Positions 1 to 5,413 of a stretch of 5,697 nt of DNA are shown here, piece after piece. The stretch is from Betaproteobacteria bacterium. GTDB lineage: Bacteria > Pseudomonadota > Gammaproteobacteria > Burkholderiales > Burkholderiaceae_C. The translations under genes and the position numbers were made by a program. How positions within the stretch are numbered: position 1 is the first letter of the stretch; the number at the start of each line of letters is the position of its first letter. The DNA lies in NCBI GenBank assembly GCA_025354965.1, contig JANXLW010000128.1, positions 1 through 5,697 of the forward strand. The letters run 5' to 3'. The notes beneath the pieces are model-generated. The model ran no database searches. It saw only the letters and a program-made list of their open reading frames with translations, and was not told the DNA's origin.

Positions 1-501
1 CGCCAGCAGATGCAGCAGATCGAATTCAGTGCTGGTGAGGTCCAGTACTTCACCCTGGCGCTGCACACGGCGGCTGGTCACATCAATTGTCAGCCCCACA
101 AAGTCCAGCACCGTGCCGCTCGCCTGGGCTGTTGTGGGAGCCACCACACGGCGCAATACGGTTTGCAGTCGGGCCACCAATTCACGCGGCTCAAATGGCT
201 TTGGCAAATAGTCGTCGGCGCCAAGCTCCAGTCCCACAATACGGTCCATCACCTCGCCGCGAGCAGTCAGCATGATGATCGGAATATCACTCTCTTTGCG
301 AATCACCCGGCACAGCGCAAAGCCATCCATCTCGGGCAACATCACATCCAGGATGGCAGCGTCCATATGACCGTGGCGCAGACGAGCCAGCCCTTCGCTG
401 GGGCTGCGTGCACATTCCAGCGCCAGGTCAAAGCGCGCAAAGTAGGACGCCAGTGGCGGGCCTAATTGCGCGTCGTCGTCGATCAGCAGGATTCGGTGCA
501 T
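1..501 (-). CDS. OmpR/CpxR-type response regulator (3' end beyond the window)
   Basis: This is a DNA-binding response regulator of a two-component system, acting in the cytoplasm as a phosphorylation-controlled transcription factor. Reading from the ATG at 501 gives 167 codons, open to the window edge. The receiver domain (about residues 1-115) shows the acidic pair after MHRILLI (D8-D10), the phospho-acceptor D52 in ILDVMLPEMDG, the switch T79 in IIMLTARGE, and K101 in ADDYLPKPF. From about residue 133 the OmpR/PhoB winged-helix domain begins (VLDFVGLTID, then LTSTEFDLLHLLA) and is cut off; roughly 60 residues should be missing. A weak GGGA lies 9 bases before the start. The gene follows the Spy/CpxP-like lipoprotein gene by 49 bases, which with the CpxR-like receiver suggests an envelope-stress system. 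The partner kinase would be expected just beyond base 1 (inference). Family assignment is secure; orthology to CpxR is not. Confidence 0.93.
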   Translation of the reverse strand, partial: MHRILLIDDDAQLGPPLASYFARFDLALECARSPSEGLARLRHGHMDAAILDVMLPEMDGFALCRVIRKESDIPIIMLTARGEVMDRIVGLELGADDYLPKPFEPRELVARLQTVLRRVVAPTTAQASGTVLDFVGLTIDVTSRRVQRQGEVLDLTSTEFDLLHLLA

Positions 502-550
502 GCGGTATTGTCCCACTGGCCGACTTCACCACGGGGGACTTGCCGCTGCA

Positions 551-1021
551 TCAGCCGCGATGAAACCAGCGTCCGCGTCCGTCCATGAAATCGCGAATTT
601 TTTGCTGTTGCGAGGGGTTCAGGCTGTCGTAAAACTCGGCCATGGCGGCGATAACTTCAGGGCTCATGGTCTGCAAAACCGTCGTTTTTTCCGTCACCAG
701 CGATTGCGCGCGGGTTTTGTCAAACTTGTCGCCCGCCACCAGTGCCTTGACCTCGGCGCGTGGGTCCTTCGCTTGACCCAACAGCGCCGTGCGTTGCGCA
801 TAAAACTTGTCACCCAAGACACCCAACAGTTTTTTCTGGTCGGCGTTGAGGTCGAGTTTGCTGGCGGCTCGTTGTACCATTTTGTCGCGCACTTCAGCGT
901 ATTGCTGTGCGCTCATGTTGGCGCCAAACTGATGGTGGCGCTGGCCACAGGCGGCGAGTCCGCCGGCCAGAATGGTTGCGCCAAAGATGCCGAACAGCGT
1001 GCGTTTAATCCAGGGTTTCAT
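551..1021 (-). CDS. Spy/CpxP-like periplasmic lipoprotein (LTxxQ family)
   Basis: This 156-residue protein resembles the Spy/CpxP family of small helical periplasmic chaperone-like proteins, which bind misfolded envelope proteins and, for CpxP, restrain the Cpx kinase. The N-terminus is a signal peptide (MKPWIKR, then a hydrophobic stretch) ending in a lipobox LAAC, so C25 is a likely lipidation site. Residue +2 is Gly, which in the E. coli rule favours the outer membrane. Two copies of the family signature are visible, LNADQ (58-62) and LNPSQ (134-138), in a charged, presumably all-helical body with a His/Arg-rich stretch after the Cys (QRHHQ) and an RGRWFHRG tail. Only a weak purine stretch (GAAAAAGA) precedes the ATG. 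It lies 49 bases upstream of a CpxR-type regulator on the same strand, so probably one operon. E. coli CpxP and Spy are soluble, so the lipobox is a departure, though it may be usual in this bacterial group. Function is inferred from family and context. Confidence 0.87.
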   Translation of the reverse strand: MKPWIKRTLFGIFGATILAGGLAACGQRHHQFGANMSAQQYAEVRDKMVQRAASKLDLNADQKKLLGVLGDKFYAQRTALLGQAKDPRAEVKALVAGDKFDKTRAQSLVTEKTTVLQTMSPEVIAAMAEFYDSLNPSQQQKIRDFMDGRGRWFHRG

Positions 1022-1099
1022 GACAGTTGGTCTTTTTCAAGAAGTAGTTGAACAGGACTGTCATGGTGCCGAACATTGCCGGCCAGGTAGTGTCGCGTC

Positions 1100-1128
1100 A
1101 GTATCGGTTTGTTTCAGTTTATTTCGAC
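1100..1128 (-). promoter_or_regulatory. Possible activator site and promoter ahead of the lipoprotein/regulator operon
   Basis: On the minus strand, 1125-1111 reads GAAAT-AAACT-GAAAC: two GAAAY half-sites in direct repeat with a 10-base period. This is the geometry of a CpxR box (GTAAA-N5-GTAAA) but not its exact sequence. A -10-like GATACT follows at 1105-1100, and no good -35 is present 17 bases upstream of it (GTCGAA, 1128-1123), as would suit an activator-dependent promoter. This AT-rich patch stands out in otherwise GC-rich DNA about 90 bases upstream of the lipoprotein start. The rest of the 136-base gap to the hydrolase gene shows no clear terminator. The assignment is speculative. Confidence 0.3.
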
Positions 1129-1157
1129 CTGCCGCGGGGGGCCGACTTGCACGCTTG

Positions 1158-2432
1158 CTAGCTGTCCATCAACATGCGGCCCAAGGCCGGGAAGGCCGCC
1201 AGGGTGATGGGATCATTGGCCGCACTGGCTGCAATCGGGTGTGAAGCAAAGCGGGCAATCACCAGTTCTGCGGCGGGTGCCACGTAGAGCCGCTGGCCAT
1301 GAATGCCGCGCGCTTCGAACACGCCCAAATCGTTGTGCGAAACCCACCACATATTGCGATAAGAGTAACCAGCCAAAAGGGAGTAACCGGCTTTCGCAAA
1401 CTTGGCCTTGTCGGCGCCGCGGCGAATATCGGTAACGACTTCGGCTGGGATCAATTGCTGGCCTTGCCAGGCGCCGTCACAACGCATCAGTTCACCAAAC
1501 CGGGCCAGGTCTCGCAGGCTGGCATTGAGGCCGCCACCACCAAACGGGACACCGATGGAATCTACCGTCAGATAAGCATCCTGCTCGCAGCCCAGACGCG
1601 ACCAGAGGCGTTCCGACAGCATGTCGGTCAGCGGGCTGCCGGTAACCTGCTTGATGATCCAGCACAGCAACTCCGTATTGACGGTCTTGTAAGAGAACGC
1701 CTGCCCATGTTCACCCTGTTGGCGCAGCGTTAACAAAAAGTCGTAAAAATTATCAGGGCCGGCGTAACCGGGCAAGCGTGGGCGTACGCCGCCGGCGCGG
1801 CAATAATCCCAAATTTGCGCCTTCGGATCGGAATACAGTTCCGAGTAGTCAACACCAATCTGCATGTCCAGAACGTCGCGCAAAGTGGCGTCTGCATAGG
1901 CGGTTCGGGCCATTGCTGGCAGGTAGAACGGGACCTTGTGTTGGGCGCTCAGCACACCTTCATGAATCAGCGTTGCGGCGAGCGTGCCGACATAGGACTT
2001 CGTGATGGAAAAGCAGGCGTGCGGTCGTTGCGCTTGCAATGCGCCCATGTAGCGCTCAAACACCCGTTTACCTTTGTGAAGTACCACCATGCCATCGGTA
2101 TAGGTATCGACCAGCGATTCGTTCCATGTCCGCTTTTGACCGTGCAAATCGTCAAACACAAGCGCCTCAATGGCGGCACTGGTATTGCTGTTGACGGCGC
2201 CAAGATCGCTGACTGCAGCGCCGCCACGCCAGACATTGACGGTAGGCACCAGTTCACGCAGGTGCGACAGAGTCCAGCGAATCTGCGGAAAGTCAAGAAA
2301 CCCGTCATCCTCGAAACGGATTTGTGCACCAGGTGCAGGTGGCGTGCCCTGCATCAGCTTGAGGATATTCGGGTCTGAGGACTTGCCGTCCAGATAGTCG
2401 ACGCCATCAAAATTGAGTGTGCCAGGATTCAT
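1158..2432 (-). CDS. Serine hydrolase, beta-lactamase / 6-aminohexanoate-dimer hydrolase (NylB-like) family
   Basis: This 424-residue protein belongs to the penicillin-recognising serine hydrolase fold (class C beta-lactamases, EstB-type esterases, NylB). The nucleophile motif SxxK is S142-I-T-K145 in CFSITKSYVGT. A Tyr/Asn motif follows at Y248-K-T-V-N252 (FSYKTVNTELL), and the third, KTG-equivalent element is probably GIHGQ (376-380, before RLYVAPAAELVIARF). No signal peptide is visible, so it is probably cytoplasmic. The substrate cannot be told: an amide, ester or D-amino-acid peptide is possible, and nylon-oligomer activity should not be assumed. The start is uncertain. ATG at 2432 has a moderate SD (AGCGGA, 5 bases away) and begins right where the protein looks ordered (MNPGTLNFDGVDYLDG). 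An in-frame ATG at 2483 would overlap the fnr stop (ATGGATAA) and add 17 residues. Either way it is closely coupled to fnr and probably co-transcribed with it. Confidence 0.88.
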   Translation of the reverse strand: MNPGTLNFDGVDYLDGKSSDPNILKLMQGTPPAPGAQIRFEDDGFLDFPQIRWTLSHLRELVPTVNVWRGGAAVSDLGAVNSNTSAAIEALVFDDLHGQKRTWNESLVDTYTDGMVVLHKGKRVFERYMGALQAQRPHACFSITKSYVGTLAATLIHEGVLSAQHKVPFYLPAMARTAYADATLRDVLDMQIGVDYSELYSDPKAQIWDYCRAGGVRPRLPGYAGPDNFYDFLLTLRQQGEHGQAFSYKTVNTELLCWIIKQVTGSPLTDMLSERLWSRLGCEQDAYLTVDSIGVPFGGGGLNASLRDLARFGELMRCDGAWQGQQLIPAEVVTDIRRGADKAKFAKAGYSLLAGYSYRNMWWVSHNDLGVFEARGIHGQRLYVAPAAELVIARFASHPIAASAANDPITLAAFPALGRMLMDS

Positions 2433-2475
2433 GCGGGTCCGCTTCAGGATGTTGTTGATGGAATGACCAGCCGGA

Positions 2476-3276
2476 TTATCCATGCGCCCGCATATCTGCG
2501 ATGCGCTCCAGACCACTGCGGTCAGTGACACGGATGTGGCGCTGATTGACTTCGAGCAGGTGCAGTTTCTGGAACGCAGAGAAGGTGCGGCTGACAGTCT
2601 CCAGCGTCAGCCCCAGATAACTGCCGATGTCGGCGCGTGTCATCCGCATGCGGAAATCGCTCGGCGAATAACCACGTGCCTGCAGCCGCTGCGACAGGTT
2701 CAGCAGAAAGACCGCCAGCCGTTCATGGGCGGTCATGTTGCCAAGCAGCACCAGCAGGCGAAGCTCACGCACAATCTCACCACTCATTTGCTGCATCAAT
2801 GTGCGCTGTATCTGGACATTGCCCGTCGCCAATTCTGTCAAAAAAGCGTAGGAAACGGCGCAGACTTCGGAATCTTCCAGGGCGGTGGCACTACTGGCAT
2901 GGTGGCCTTCGGCTACGCCGTCCAGCCCGATCAACTCCCCCGCCATATGAAAGCCGCTGACCCGTTGGATCCCATCCGGCGTCTTCAGACTCGATTTGAG
3001 GTTGCCACTGCGCACTTCATACAGGAACTTGAAGGATTCGCCCTCCAGATACAGTCGTTGACCGGCCCTGATCCGACGTCGACCGAGCTTTAGACCGTCC
3101 ATGCAATCCACGGCGCTGCTCTCATTGCTGTCTGGTAGGCACCAAGCGCGCAGATGACAGTGGGTGCAGCGCTCCTTTGGCAGGTAAGCCGGACCTGGAC
3201 TGGCGTCCCGATTGGCGGACAGCAACGGGACCGATTCGACAAGAACTTCGAGCGGGAAGACGCGCAGGGTTGTCAC
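2476..3276 (-). CDS. fnr: Fnr-type oxygen-sensing transcriptional regulator
   Basis: This is a CRP/FNR-superfamily global regulator that senses oxygen through a [4Fe-4S] cluster and, as a dimer, switches genes between aerobic and anaerobic growth. With the GTG start at 3276 it has 266 residues (E. coli FNR: 250). All four cluster ligands are visible: C37-x2-C40-x5-C46 (CTHCHLRAWC) and C139 (SEVC). The C46-to-C139 distance is 93, the same as C29-C122 in E. coli FNR. The cyclic-nucleotide-binding-like beta-roll spans about 65-150, the dimerisation helix about 155-185 (MQQMSGEI), and the helix-turn-helix about 213-235. The HTH carries E226, S229 and R230 in ETVSR, the residues that read TTGAT half-sites. 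The GTG was chosen because GAGG lies 7 bases upstream at 3287-3284; the longer ATG at 3363 would add 29 unlike residues read from the leader. The stop overlaps or closely precedes the hydrolase gene. C58 is an extra cysteine. Confidence 0.93.
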   Translation of the reverse strand: MTTLRVFPLEVLVESVPLLSANRDASPGPAYLPKERCTHCHLRAWCLPDSNESSAVDCMDGLKLGRRRIRAGQRLYLEGESFKFLYEVRSGNLKSSLKTPDGIQRVSGFHMAGELIGLDGVAEGHHASSATALEDSEVCAVSYAFLTELATGNVQIQRTLMQQMSGEIVRELRLLVLLGNMTAHERLAVFLLNLSQRLQARGYSPSDFRMRMTRADIGSYLGLTLETVSRTFSAFQKLHLLEVNQRHIRVTDRSGLERIADMRAHG

Positions 3277-3283
3277 GAAATGG

Positions 3284-3287
3284 CCTC
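3284..3287 (-). promoter_or_regulatory. Ribosome-binding site deciding the GTG start of fnr
   Basis: GAGG on the minus strand, followed by 7 bases (CCATTTC) and then GTG at 3276. It is the only good Shine-Dalgarno near the 5' end of fnr and argues against the in-frame ATG at 3363. Its first G is the last base of the inverted repeat described at 3287-3381. Confidence 0.7.
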
Positions 3288-3381
3288 TATATTGCGGCTC
3301 TGCCAGTTTACTACTGACAAGTGCCGAGCATCTTCTTGCGTGGCGGTCGGTCCGCCAGCACACATAAGAGCTGCAATATAG
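3287..3381. repeat. 14-base inverted repeat spanning the fnr leader
   Basis: The plus strand has CTATATTGCGGCTC at 3287-3300 and GAGCTGCAATATAG at 3368-3381. These are inverted copies matching at 13 of 14 positions, 67 bases apart. In plus-strand RNA the odd pair is G-U, so the stem would be continuous; in the fnr (minus-strand) RNA it is an A-C mismatch. Inside the loop lies a second perfect 6-base inverted repeat (3341-3357). The right end of the minus-strand stem meets the fnr ribosome-binding site. It could be a structured 5' leader, a two-site operator, or the ends of a small MITE-like element of about 95 bases. No flanking target duplication is visible. Confidence 0.55.
3341..3357. repeat. 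Small GC-rich hairpin inside the fnr leader
   Basis: TGGCGG (3341-3346), a five-base loop TCGGT, then CCGCCA (3352-3357): perfect 6-base arms. No T-run follows on either strand, so it is not a convincing intrinsic terminator. It may instead be part of the larger foldable structure in the fnr leader. Confidence 0.4.
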
Positions 3382-3403
3382 TCGTGAAGAGGGGCGACGG
3401 TTG

Positions 3404-3913
3404 TTACACCATGCTCACCCCAGCACTTGACCGAAACGCTCCAGTCGAGGCCGCCACACCAGGGAGCCACTGGATAGAGTGCTTTTGGTCGGCCAGTTGT
3501 TCCGTGCGGAGTTGAGCCTGCCAGGGCGCATCCAGCGCCTCGCGACCGGCCTCTGGTTCAACAGCAGCATAGCTGGCGCGTTCGCCATTGATTGTGAGTT
3601 GCTTGTTACGCATAGCGATGCGATCCCCCGGTATGGCAACGATGCGCTTGATCAAGCGCACGCCGTCGCGCGGCGAAATGAAGGTCACGATGTCGCCGCG
3701 TTGCGGCTCTCCCAGCGGCATGATCACCCGATTTGTCAATGGCAGCTTCAGGTCGTAGGCCAGGCGATTCACCAGCACGACATCGCCCTCCAGAATGTTG
3801 GGATGCATGGAGCCCGATGGAACCGGGTTCCAGTCGGCAATGGCGGTGCGAAACAGGCCTAGCAGCAGCACAAAAACCAGAAAACCCCGGTTGTGGCGAA
3901 TCCAGTGTGTCAT
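3404..3913 (-). pseudogene. lepB: Small type I signal peptidase (S26), internally deleted and frameshifted at the 3' end
   Basis: Type I signal peptidases are inner-membrane Ser/Lys proteases that cut signal peptides from exported proteins. From the ATG at 3913 (SD GAGG, 5 bases away) the frame runs 169 codons. It has a single N-terminal membrane anchor (about 10-26), catalytic S35 in VPSGSMHPN, the substrate-pocket region EGDVVLVNRLAYDL, and catalytic K89 in RLIKRIVAIPGD. Family members then have, some 50-100 residues on, the GDNRDNSxDSR box and a short tail around PRxxRF. Here the frame goes KHSIQWLPGV and then into an unrelated end (AASTGAF...SMV), with no GDNRDNS box. In the neighbouring frame the next bases read WRPRLERFGQVLG and stop at 3415, which looks like the true C-terminus. 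An out-of-frame deletion near 3456 would explain both. The product could be made but is probably inactive. It follows the SHOCT-PspC gene by 7 bases, presumably one operon. Confidence 0.8.
3415..3456 (-). other. lepB: Out-of-frame relic of the signal peptidase C-terminal tail
   Basis: Read in the frame that ends with TGA at 3417-3415, the minus strand gives WRPRLERFGQVLG. This resembles the ending of small Comamonadaceae/gammaproteobacterial S26 signal peptidases, as I recall them (a PRxxRF pattern close to the stop). It is directly adjacent to, but one frame away from, the QWLPGV end of the conserved part of the gene. It supports an internal deletion rather than simple 3' truncation. Confidence 0.55.
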
Positions 3914-3920
3914 GGTGACC

Positions 3921-4256
3921 TCACGAAGCGCGCACCAGAGGCACGCTTTGTTCCAGCGGTACAAAGATCCAGAGTACAAGGTAGGCCAGCAGCCCAAACC
4001 CGGTGCACAGCAGCAGGGTAAACACGATGCGCCACAACCAGGCCTCCATGCCGGTGGCGCTTGCCAACCCACCACAAACGCCGCCCAACCAGCGGTCGGT
4101 GGCCGAGCGCCGAAAACCGTTGACGGCCTGCAGCACCGGCTCAGTCGGGCGCGGGTCACACAACAACTTGTTCTTGGCGCGTTGGAATTCGTCAGCACTC
4201 AAGCTGCCCCGGTCACGCAGTTGTTCCAGTCGGGTCAAATCGTCAGCAATAGACAT
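3921..4256 (-). CDS. SHOCT-PspC domain membrane protein
   Basis: This 111-residue protein has an N-terminal SHOCT-like helix pair (about 5-32: LTRLEQLRDRGSLSADEF, then QRAKNKLL), a short linker, and a PspC domain (about 50-101). The PspC signature is seen in RWLGGVCGGLASATGMEAWLWRI followed by one strong membrane segment (about 76-99) ending WIFVPLE. PspC-domain proteins are inner-membrane proteins; in E. coli PspC takes part in the phage-shock response. SHOCT domains are short oligomerisation or recruitment modules found at protein ends. The start was set at the ATG at 4256 because GGAG (4266-4263) lies 6 bases upstream and the SHOCT homology begins at once; longer in-frame reading to 4445 is non-conserved. 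The stop (TGA, 3923-3921) is embedded in the SD of the signal peptidase gene (TGAGG), so the two are translationally linked. The specific role is unknown; envelope homeostasis is a guess from the domain. Confidence 0.88.
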   Translation of the reverse strand: MSIADDLTRLEQLRDRGSLSADEFQRAKNKLLCDPRPTEPVLQAVNGFRRSATDRWLGGVCGGLASATGMEAWLWRIVFTLLLCTGFGLLAYLVLWIFVPLEQSVPLVRAS

Positions 4257-4399
4257 GGTGTTCTCCAAAAAAAGCGGTATTCCTGACCGCATGAATCGAA
4301 GCTTAATCCAAGACCCGGATGCCGCACAGCCTGATGCGACGAAGCGCAGAAAGCTGGTACCGGGAGGGTCAAATTCGGCGATGAATATTGAAAGACAGC
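4257..4399 (-). other. Intergenic gap upstream of the SHOCT-PspC gene
   Basis: These 143 bases separate the acetyltransferase remnant from the SHOCT-PspC start and should hold the promoter of the PspC-signal peptidase pair. I could not identify a convincing -35/-10 pair or a terminator. The only clear signal is the GGAG ribosome-binding site at 4266-4263. Confidence 0.4.
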
Positions 4400-4684
4400 C
4401 TACCCATCGGGGTTGATCAGGGAATTGAGAACCATGTCCTGCCATCTTCCGTCAATCTTCAGGTACAACCTGGCATGACCCTCGCGCACGAGACCACACT
4501 TTTCTGCCAACCGAATGGAGGCATAGTTTTCATTCGATGTACTGCACTCAATGCGGTTTATCGGATGACTTTTAAAAAGATAATCGACGAGTGCCGTGAC
4601 GGCTTCTTTTGCATAGCCACGGTTGCGATTTTCTGGATCGTGAATGGTCCATCCGACTTCACGCGCTGTTGGCCTTTGCCGCAC
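4400..4684 (-). pseudogene. GNAT acetyltransferase, C-terminal half only
   Basis: This is the C-terminal part of a RimJ/RimL-like GNAT N-acetyltransferase, a family that transfers the acetyl group of acetyl-CoA to an amine. About 94 residues remain, ending at TAG (4402-4400). Motif A is clear: EVGWTIHDPENRNRGYAKEA, with the pyrophosphate-binding R-x-x-G-x-A at R20-G23-A25. Motif B follows as NENYASIRLAEKCGLVREG, then a typical end (LKIDGRWQDMVLNSLI). Family members are usually about 170-185 residues, so the N-terminal 80-90 residues, including the substrate-binding helices, are absent. Upstream in the same frame there are only six more codons before TGA at 4705-4703. The GTG at 4684 has no good ribosome-binding site, and the divergent vapBC promoter begins at 4697. 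It is best read as a truncated, inactive remnant; a short expressed protein cannot be excluded. Confidence 0.8.
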
Positions 4685-4696
4685 ATGGTCATGCGC

Positions 4697-4726
4697 TTGA
4701 CATCAGCCATGCGCACACCCTAAAAT
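4697..4726 (+). promoter_or_regulatory. Sigma-70-type promoter of the vapBC-like module
   Basis: A perfect -35 hexamer TTGACA (4697-4702) and a -10 TAAAAT (4721-4726) are separated by 18 bases. Transcription would begin near 4733, inside the inverted repeat at 4725-4748 and about 20 bases before the antitoxin ATG. This is the clearest promoter in the window and belongs to the plus-strand module only. Confidence 0.75.
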
Positions 4727-4748
4727 TCCTTACCAAATCGTAAGGAAT
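4725..4748. promoter_or_regulatory. Perfect inverted-repeat operator of the toxin-antitoxin module
   Basis: ATTCCTTAC (4725-4733), spacer CAAATC, GTAAGGAAT (4740-4748): perfect 9-base arms. The repeat overlaps the end of the -10 box, the predicted start of transcription and the antitoxin ribosome-binding site (AAGGA, 4742-4746). This is where an AbrB-fold antitoxin, with its toxin, would be expected to bind and repress its own operon. Binding itself is inference. Confidence 0.7.
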
Positions 4749-4753
4749 AAATC

Positions 4754-5023
4754 ATGTTGGCCACCTTGACAAGCAAATCCCAAATCACTTTGCCCAAAGA
4801 CATACGCTTGCTGTTGCAACTCGAACCGGGCGACAAAATTGCTTTTTTGCCCATGCCGGACGGGCAGATCACGGTCTCCAAAGCCAATAAGGCTTCGTTT
4901 TCCAAGCTTCGAGGCCTATTGCCCCAGCCGCAGCGCGCCTACACAGTAGAAGAAATGAGCCAGGCAGTGCAGGACGCAGTGGCCAGCAAGCACAAAGCGG
5001 GCCAAAAGCATGCTGGCACTTGA
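4754..5023 (+). CDS. vapB: AbrB/MazE-fold (swapped-hairpin) antitoxin
   Basis: This 89-residue protein has an N-terminal AbrB/SpoVT swapped-hairpin DNA-binding domain (about 1-45): MLATLTSKSQITLPKDIRLL, then LQLEPGDKIAFLPMPDGQITV. The SKGQ/SQITLPK...L.L..GD pattern is typical of the family. The C-terminal half (FSKLRGLLPQ, then YTVEEMSQAVQDAVASK) is the usual extended segment that wraps round and neutralises a PIN-domain toxin. An SD (AAGGA) sits 7 bases before the ATG. The gene overlaps the PIN toxin gene by 14 bases, so antitoxin and toxin are translationally coupled in the usual antitoxin-first order. It is expected to repress its own promoter through the inverted repeat just upstream. Family and role are well supported; the subfamily name vapB follows from the PIN partner. 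Confidence 0.92.
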   Translation: MLATLTSKSQITLPKDIRLLLQLEPGDKIAFLPMPDGQITVSKANKASFSKLRGLLPQPQRAYTVEEMSQAVQDAVASKHKAGQKHAGT

Positions 5024-5411
5024 TACCAACCTCCTGGTTCGGCTTGTCACCAACGATGACCCCGCGCAGGCTCAGTGCGTGCAAGAAGCGCTTGATGCCG
5101 AGCTGGCAGCAGGGCGTGAATGCATGGTGGGCCATATCGTCTTGTGTGAATTGGTCTGGGTGCTAGGGCGGCTCTACGGCTACTCGCTGGTGCAATGCCA
5201 GCAAACGGTAGCGGGTTTGCTGGCATTTGCGGGCCTGCGTTTCGAGTTCGTGCCCGTGGTTCTTGCCGCCTTCAAAGCCTGGCAACAGCAAGGCGGCGAC
5301 TGGGCCGACCACCTGATCGGCGCGCAAATGCAGGCGCAAGGCTGCGACGCAGTGTTGACGCTGGACCAGCATGCGAGCCGGGCGTCCACGCATCGGCTGC
5401 TGAGGCAATAG
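5010..5411 (+). CDS. vapC: PIN-domain toxin ribonuclease
   Basis: This 133-residue PIN-domain protein is expected to be a Mg-dependent endoribonuclease toxin that cuts tRNA, rRNA or mRNA when released from its antitoxin. The acidic metal-binding residues are in place: D5 in MLALDTNLLVRL, E47 in VLCELVWVL, D100 in GGDWADHLIG (D97 is three residues earlier) and D119 in LTLDQHASR. N7 of the DTN motif is also present. Length and motif spacing are normal for VapC, with no sign of truncation, so the toxin looks intact. It starts inside the antitoxin gene (14-base overlap) and ends with TAG at 5409-5411, only 22 bases from the stop of the convergent ATPase remnant. No hairpin terminator is seen after it. 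RNA target cannot be predicted from sequence. Confidence 0.93.
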   Translation: MLALDTNLLVRLVTNDDPAQAQCVQEALDAELAAGRECMVGHIVLCELVWVLGRLYGYSLVQCQQTVAGLLAFAGLRFEFVPVVLAAFKAWQQQGGDWADHLIGAQMQAQGCDAVLTLDQHASRASTHRLLRQ

Positions 5412-5413
5412 CG

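Noticed and set aside
10..465. Plus-strand open frames over the response regulator and other minus-strand genes
   Set aside because: They are complements of well-supported genes with no family resemblance; long antisense frames are common in GC-rich DNA.
1126..1157. GC-rich stretch after the hydrolase stop as an intrinsic terminator
   Set aside because: No stable symmetrical stem followed by a T-run could be found.
3307..3320. Possible Fnr autoregulatory box (TTGTC-AGTA-GTAAA on the minus strand) upstream of fnr
   Set aside because: Only about three of five bases match in each half of TTGAT-N4-ATCAA, too weak to call.
3277..3363. Longer fnr start at the ATG at 3363
   Set aside because: The added 29 residues are read through the inverted-repeat leader, resemble no FNR N-terminus and have no ribosome-binding site, while the GTG at 3276 has GAGG at 7 bases.
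3643..3660. Perfect 18-base palindrome TGCGCTTGATCAAGCGCA inside the signal peptidase gene
   Set aside because: It encodes the conserved RLIKR stretch around the catalytic Lys; common codons for R-L-I-K-R are self-complementary, so codon constraint explains it. The inner TTGATCAA lacks the four-base spacer of an Fnr box.
3914..4198. N-terminal extension of the signal peptidase reading frame up to 4198
   Set aside because: It is the wrong frame of the SHOCT-PspC gene, rich in Cys/Arg/Pro, and the peptidase has a good ATG and SD at 3913.
4754..5411. Possibility that the toxin-antitoxin pair is an insertion sequence cargo
   Set aside because: No transposase, terminal inverted repeats or target duplications are visible around 4690 or 5412.
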